A stretch of 64,000 nucleotides of DNA from Liquorilactobacillus uvarum DSM 19971. GTDB taxonomy: Bacteria; Bacillota; Bacilli; Lactobacillales; Lactobacillaceae. The notes under the pieces are model-generated. The model worked only from the letters and a program-made list of their open reading frames with translations, ran no database searches and was not told the DNA's origin. A program made the translations under genes and the position numbers. The stretch is taken from assembly GCF_001434935.1 (NCBI RefSeq), contig NZ_AZEG01000005.1, forward strand, positions 82,711 to 146,710. The letters run 5' to 3'. Numbering within the stretch: position 1 is the stretch's first letter; each line of letters opens with the position of its first letter. Below are positions 59,796 to 64,000 of this stretch, in pieces.

Positions 59796-60737
59796 ATGGA
59801 AAAAATTATTTTAGATTGTGACCCGGGACACGATGACGCAATAGCCTTAGTGACGGCCGTTCTATCGCCAAAAATCGATTTAAAAGCGGTAACCACATCT
59901 GCGGGCAATCAATTGCCTTCTAGAACATTAAATAATGCGATGCGGATACTTACACTTTTAGGTCAAAAGAAAATTCCAGTGGCATCAGGGAATAGAAAAC
60001 CTCTGATGCGAGAGTTAAAAACGGGTGTGACAATGCATGGTATTTCTGGGCTTGATGGGGCCGACTTGCCCCAACCTGATTTCCCTATTCAAACTGTTCC
60101 TGCAATTGAACTGATCGCGAATGTGTTACGACAGGAAAGTGAACCTATTACGATCGTTGTAACCGGTCCTTGCACCAACATCGCTTTGTTTTTATCAATT
60201 CATCCAGAACTAAAAAGATCAATTAAAAGATTAGTTGTTCTTGGGGGGGGGATGGGCGTTGGAAACTGGCAGCCGACAACAGAATTTAATATGCTGGTCG
60301 ATCCCGAAGCAGCTAAAATTGTGTTTGATGCAGGGATACCATTGGTTTTGCTTCCATTAAATGTGGCCTACAAAGCAGAGCTGCGTGAACAAGATTTGAA
60401 GAGAATAAAAGCATTGCGAACCAGCATTTCTGATGCTGTCAGTTCTCTGTTGAATTTTTACGGACTGCAATTTAATCATGGAAATAGACACTTTGATGGT
60501 GTTCCAATATATGATCCATGTACGATTGCTTGGTTGATAGCGCCGGAAATCTTTTCCGGCAAAGAATGCAATGTGGAGGTAGAAACCAAAGGTGAACTGA
60601 CTGCTGGTGAAACGATTATAGATTACTATGAGCTGACGAAGCGCAAAAAAAACGCTTATGTGTTATTTGATATTGACCGTGAGAAATTCGCCGAGCTTGT
60701 TTTTTCTACATTAAAATTATTTTCCCAGAAAGGATGA
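59796..60737 (+). CDS. Nucleoside hydrolase (IunH/RihC-like)
   Basis: A 313-residue nucleoside hydrolase that splits nucleosides to base and ribose. The calcium-binding start LDCDPGHDDAIALV, the MHGISGLDG loop and the TEFNMLVDPEAA block are characteristic. ATG 59796 is preferred to the start at 59763, which adds residues not typical of the family. Whether pyrimidine or purine nucleosides are preferred cannot be read. Seven bases separate it from the next gene. Confidence 0.9.
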   Translation: MEKIILDCDPGHDDAIALVTAVLSPKIDLKAVTTSAGNQLPSRTLNNAMRILTLLGQKKIPVASGNRKPLMRELKTGVTMHGISGLDGADLPQPDFPIQTVPAIELIANVLRQESEPITIVVTGPCTNIALFLSIHPELKRSIKRLVVLGGGMGVGNWQPTTEFNMLVDPEAAKIVFDAGIPLVLLPLNVAYKAELREQDLKRIKALRTSISDAVSSLLNFYGLQFNHGNRHFDGVPIYDPCTIAWLIAPEIFSGKECNVEVETKGELTAGETIIDYYELTKRKKNAYVLFDIDREKFAELVFSTLKLFSQKG

Positions 60738-60744
60738 GAAAATT

Positions 60745-61692
60745 ATGAAAGCAATCGGTATCAACCAGTATGGAAGTTCAGGAGTTCTTGAAGAATTGAC
60801 ACTTGATATTCCAAGTATCGGATCACGTGAGATTCTAGTAAAAACCAAAGCCTTTGCTATAAACCCGTTAGACGTTGCTATAAGGGAGGGACGTTTCAAA
60901 AATTCGGTTCTGTTACTGTTTCCAACAATCTTAGGTACGGATGCAGTTGGAACTGTTGTTAAAGTGGGGGCTAAAGTTGAAAACTACCATGTTGGGGATG
61001 AGATAATCGCTCATGCGGGGTATGGAACTTATGCAGAATATTTTTGTGTTTCACCGGAGCATATTGGGATAAGGCCCAAACAATATGATGTTTATGAAGC
61101 AGCGGGTCTGCCGCTTTCTGGCATAACAGCGTATAATGTTTTGATCCATCTAGCACAAGCAAGGGCGGGACAAAGAATCGTTGTCTTTGGGGCGTCTGGA
61201 GGCGTTGGTTCAATGGTGGTTCAGATGGCCAAAGCGTATGGTTTGTCAGTGATCGGCATTGACCGAGCCATCAACAAAGCATATGTTCTTAGCATCGGGG
61301 CCTATAGGTTTGTAGATATGGATGAGTTCGAAAAAATCGAAGTTTTGGAGAATTCGGCAGATATTATAATTGATGCTACAAATGATGGATTAAGAACAGG
61401 TATTGGGTTGAACTTAGTTAAAAAAAAGGGAATGTACGTTTCTTTAACACAGTTGCCTGTTCAAAGAAACAATAAAAAGAAGGTAACACTCAAAGTTCTT
61501 GTTCCACAGAAAAAGTATCTTGATCGTGATGCATTTGCGGCGATATCTTTAATGATCAGGAATAGACAACTTTATACTCGTATAGATAAGGTACTCGATT
61601 TCAATTTAGCCGATGTTAGAAAAGGTCAAGAATACGTGGCCAAGGGACAGCATAACGGGAAAGTCATTGTTAGCTTGACAGACCAACAATAG
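60745..61692 (+). CDS. NADP-dependent quinone-oxidoreductase-like protein (MDR family)
   Basis: A 315-residue zinc-independent medium-chain dehydrogenase/reductase. GroES-like domain first; the nucleotide-binding GASGGVGSMVVQMAK is near residue 153. It probably shares a transcript with the nucleoside hydrolase. Substrate unknown. Confidence 0.85.
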   Translation: MKAIGINQYGSSGVLEELTLDIPSIGSREILVKTKAFAINPLDVAIREGRFKNSVLLLFPTILGTDAVGTVVKVGAKVENYHVGDEIIAHAGYGTYAEYFCVSPEHIGIRPKQYDVYEAAGLPLSGITAYNVLIHLAQARAGQRIVVFGASGGVGSMVVQMAKAYGLSVIGIDRAINKAYVLSIGAYRFVDMDEFEKIEVLENSADIIIDATNDGLRTGIGLNLVKKKGMYVSLTQLPVQRNNKKKVTLKVLVPQKKYLDRDAFAAISLMIRNRQLYTRIDKVLDFNLADVRKGQEYVAKGQHNGKVIVSLTDQQ

Positions 61693-61710
61693 TTACCACA
61701 CAGCTTACTC

Positions 61711-62165
61711 TTAGAAAAACTTGATTAAATAAATTCCAATCCCAATTACGCTCAGACCAATAATTGAATTTCTTTGGAGCGGTCGTCGAGGGAAATTTAG
61801 CCAACCAAACTGTTCAAGCAATAAACTGCCCGCCAATTGTCCGGTTAGCACAACCATGATAGCTAATTCAATCCCTAATTGTGGCATGATAATGATATTA
61901 CCGAAAACAAATCCAGCACCGATGAGCCTATCCATCCAGGCTCAATATGGAAGCTTTTTAAAGTCATTGAATTTTAGCTGTATTAGAATTGAATGTTCCT
62001 TTATGATAACAGTCAATAATAGTACAAGACATCCGACTAAAAAAAGATTGCTGCTGCAACTAACGATGAGGAAAAAACAATTTCTAAATGCCCGTTGATT
62101 GCAGTTTGTAGCGCACTAAAAGCGCCTGTTATCAAATCCAACAAGATGCCACCACCATTCAACAT
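61711..62165 (-). pseudogene. YdcZ-type (DUF606) small transporter, broken
   Basis: An N-terminal part (MLNGGGILLDLITGAF... ALQTAINGHL) starts at 62165 and is lost to stops near 62037. The C-terminal part (VVLTGQLAGSLLLEQFGWLN and RRPLQRNSIIGLSVIG) continues in a different frame to 61711. Together they make a DUF606 drug/metabolite transporter of normal length with at least one frameshift. Confidence 0.65.
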
Positions 62166-62455
62166 AAATGAATTGTTTAAATCCGTACTTCGAAAAACAT
62201 TTTCAGAACATGTCCGGCAAACCCCGAGTCTCGTCAAATTGGAAGAATTTCTGCTTAATTATTTGTCAGATCTATATGTGGCTAATTCGATGGTTTTTTT
62301 GAATTATTCGTTAAAACATGGTTTAAACATCAACATTGTCAGAGCACTTAATCAGGCTCAAAAATTGATTTTTAAAAATCTTGAGTAAACTGCCGTGATT
62401 GATTTTATAACAATGGTGCTGGAGCATAACTTGTCAAGAATAACTTTTAAGATAT

Positions 62456-62471
62456 TGTTTCACATGGAACT
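62456..62471 (+). repeat. Second parS-like site
   Basis: TGTTTCACATGGAACT matches the known variant TGTTTCACGTGGAACA except at two positions. The central CACATG is the same as in the site at 23564. Weaker than the first. Confidence 0.3.
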
Positions 62472-62589
62472 TTTTGAAGTTCAAACTAATAAGACAGCTT
62501 TAATGTTCAATTTTAATCTTTAATATGGTTAAAATACTATGTTTGTTTAATATTTAAAAAAAGTTTGGGACAAAAGACTTAAATTTTAA

Positions 62590-62636
62590 AAAAACAGCTC
62601 TGAGAAATCGTATTTTGATTTCTCAGAGCTGTTTTT
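62590..62636 (+). terminator. Perfect 20-base hairpin before the IS remnant
   Basis: Arms 62590-62609 and 62617-62636 (AAAAACAGCTCTGAGAAATC and complement) with T-tract. The preceding TTTGGGACAAAAG may mark an IS end. 62172-62589 holds no well supported gene. Confidence 0.8.
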
Positions 62637-62715
62637 CGTTTTTTTATGTACGCAGAGGAAGTTTTCTGGTGTTCTTATTTTGACCAAACAAAAAAGAAAT
62701 ATAGAGGTGTTTCCT

Positions 62716-62987
62716 ATGCAAATAAATTATAACAATAATCAACAATTTTGAAACTATAATTAGACTGGCAACCCAAAAATAATCATATTGTTTGGACAAT
62801 TAACACTTTGGTTGAATCAATACCAGCTAATGATTTAGAAAATGAGTATTCGTGGATCGGTCGGCCAGAATATCCAGCTAAATTGTTATTGAAGATGTTA
62901 TTATTTAGTTATTCTCGCAAAGACTTTGCGGGTAGAAAAATTGCTGAGATGACTGAAGAAAATGCAAGAGGGATACTATATAAATAA
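62716..62987 (+). pseudogene. IS1182-type transposase, N-terminal remnant
   Basis: Starts at ATG 62716 with an early stop, then reads on as WTINTLVESIP, YSWIGRPEYPAKLLLKMLL and FSYSRKDFAGRKIAEM, matching the N-terminal DUF772 region of IS1182-family transposases. It ends at TAA 62985-62987. No DDE catalytic part follows. Confidence 0.75.
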
Positions 62988-63027
62988 AGGTCCGAGATAA
63001 AGAAGTTGATGAATTTTGAAAATAAGC

Positions 63028-63069
63028 TTGCTTAAAAGTTACGGACAATTTATAATGTAAACGTAATCA
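63028..63069 (+). promoter_or_regulatory. PTS promoter with overlapping cre
   Basis: TTGCTT (63028-63033), 17 bases, perfect TATAAT (63051-63056). A perfect cre TGTAAACGTAATCA (63056-63069) covers the end of the -10 and the start site, so CcpA would block initiation. Confidence 0.82.
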
Positions 63070-63076
63070 ATAAGAC

Positions 63077-63138
63077 GGATTGTAACTCTTTGAGGCATTA
63101 CCGTGAAAATGGACAGATTGACTGTGCCGTTTTTGTGG
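63077..63138 (+). promoter_or_regulatory. RNA antiterminator (RAT) and overlapping terminator
   Basis: GGATTGTAACTCTTTGAGGC and ATTACC (63077-63102) resemble the BglG/LicT-type RAT sequence. A hairpin (GG-ACAG with CTGT-G-CC, about 63111-63131) and five Ts follow. A BglG-type protein, perhaps the one encoded two genes on, would stop termination. Confidence 0.7.
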
Positions 63139-63178
63139 AAATGTTTCAAGGAGTTTTTTTGCTTAGGAGGAAGATAGT

Positions 63179-63661
63179 ATGTTTAATTTCTTAAATAAAA
63201 ATAAAGTTTTAGAGGTTGTTTGTCCTATAACTGGGGTATTAACTAAGTTAGAAAGTGTAAAAGATCAAGTATTTTCAACAAAAATGATGGGAGACGGTTT
63301 TGCAATAGTCCCCTCTAAAGGATCCACTACGGTTTTTTCACCAGTTGCTGGAACAATAGTTTCTCTACCAGATTCTAAACATGCAGTAGGGGTAACAACT
63401 GAAGGTGGAATTGATATTTTGATTCACGTTGGTATAGACACAGTTGAATTGAATGGTAAGGGTTTTGAAACATTCGTTAAAAAACAACAAAGGGTTAGAA
63501 GAGGCGATGCTTTGCTATCCTTTGATGATAAATTTATGGATAGTAAGAAGATAGATATGACAGTTATGACTATTTTCACGGGCGGATACAACAAGAAAGT
63601 AGAATTGACAGAAAATTTTGGCACATTAATTTCTGCGAAAAATATTTTATTAAGAGAATGA
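63179..63661 (+). CDS. PTS glucose-type IIA protein
   Basis: A 160-residue IIA of the glucose family, which accepts phosphate from HPr. The active histidine is H83 in IDILIHVGIDTVELNG. Other features: VCPITGVLTKLESVKDQVFS and FAIVPSKGSTTVFSPVAGT. No IIB or IIC domain is attached. Its partner transporter is not in the window. AGGAGGAAG precedes the ATG. Confidence 0.92.
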   Translation: MFNFLNKNKVLEVVCPITGVLTKLESVKDQVFSTKMMGDGFAIVPSKGSTTVFSPVAGTIVSLPDSKHAVGVTTEGGIDILIHVGIDTVELNGKGFETFVKKQQRVRRGDALLSFDDKFMDSKKIDMTVMTIFTGGYNKKVELTENFGTLISAKNILLRE

Positions 63662-63695
63662 AAATTCTTAGCAAAGTGTAAGGAAGTGATGAAAA

Positions 63696-63962
63696 ATGAA
63701 AGCGGTAAAAAAGATTAACAACAACGTTGCTGTTTGTGTGGATGGTAATGGAGATGAATTAGTGGCATTTGGAAGTGGGATTGGTTTTTGCAAAATGCCA
63801 TATGAAATAAAAGACCTAAGAAAGATTACAATGACGTTTTATCGCTTGAATACTCATAATTTTCAATTATTGAAGGAAATACCAGAGAAAATATTTGATG
63901 TTAGTGCACAAATAGTAAATAAAGCTCAGAAAATACTATTACATGGTAGATTGCAAATTTAA
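63696..63962 (+). pseudogene. BglG/LicT-type antiterminator, interrupted
   Basis: 88 residues: the CAT RNA-binding domain ([20 protein letters not shown] and GSGIGFCK) and the start of the first PRD domain, ending at TAA 63960-63962. In the next frame, NPNFFDKLVSMT resembles the continuing PRD, so a frameshift is likely. The window ends 38 bases later, so the rest cannot be seen. Confidence 0.7.
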
Positions 63963-64000
63963 TCCGAATTTTTTGACAAATTGGTCAGCATGACCTGATA

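Noticed and set aside
62095..62388. A 97-codon plus-strand frame over the YdcZ pseudogene
   Set aside because: Its 5' part is antisense to the pseudogene and it lacks a ribosome binding site. The 3' part looks protein-like (LVKLEEFLLNYLSDLYVAN) and could be a fragment of a lost gene, but that is not enough to annotate.

Overview
This window is a chromosomal replication-origin region of a low-GC Gram-positive bacterium of the Lactobacillaceae. The family call rests on gene order (rpmH, rnpA and yidC diverging from dnaA-dnaN-yaaA-recF-gyrB-gyrA, then rpsF-ssb-rpsR, gdpP-rplI-dnaB, purA, and walRK-yycH-yycI-walJ-htrA-rlmH), on strong AGGAGG ribosome binding sites, and on the transport and fermentation gene content. 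The genus cannot be fixed from the sequence alone.

Layout. 0-3.2 kb: an aldo/keto reductase and the peptidase pepO. 3.2-4.7 kb: yidC, rnpA and rpmH on the minus strand. 4.7-6.7 kb: a two-part oriC flanking dnaA, with many DnaA boxes and a DnaA-trio element before dnaN. 6.7-20.6 kb: replication, topoisomerase and ribosomal genes, plus a PnuC nicotinamide riboside transporter with a possible NAD+ riboswitch, and the c-di-AMP phosphodiesterase gdpP. 21-29.3 kb: purA, an acyl-CoA thioesterase, a parS-like palindrome, a T-box-controlled NhaC-type transporter, tRNA-Asn, a second aldo/keto reductase, tRNA-Lys, and a vitamin B6 salvage pair (ECF S component plus pyridoxal kinase). 29.4-37.6 kb: the Wal cell-wall regulon operon with htrA, then a cluster of DnaA boxes and rlmH.

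37.6-50.8 kb is the most interesting part. It is a 13.2-kb genomic island inserted exactly at the 3' end of rlmH and bounded by a 26-bp imperfect direct repeat (24/26). It carries two adjacent large serine recombinases of CcrA and CcrB length and layout. The second is broken by a one-base frameshift. It also carries a RadC/DUF960/SAUGI-like block of the kind found in staphylococcal SCC elements. This is the architecture of a Staphylococcal Cassette Chromosome (SCC) element, in a lactobacillus. It has a Rep_trans-type replication protein, a relic of a third serine recombinase, a Mor-like regulator with small membrane proteins, two tiny overlapping peptide genes, and, against the right end, a two-gene UvrD-like helicase/DUF2290 unit that looks like an anti-phage module.

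50.8-64 kb is accessory metabolism. It starts with a decayed gene just outside the right repeat, then a heme-binding-like protein. A divergent inositol region follows, with three inositol dehydrogenases, two IolT-type transporters and one IolE, but no iolB, iolC, iolD or iolJ; two cre sites lie in its central intergenic region. Next come a nucleoside hydrolase, an oxidoreductase, and a decayed stretch with a YdcZ-type transporter pseudogene and an IS1182-type transposase remnant. The window ends in a glucose-type PTS IIA gene with a cre-overlapped promoter and an RNA antiterminator, followed by an interrupted BglG-type antiterminator gene.
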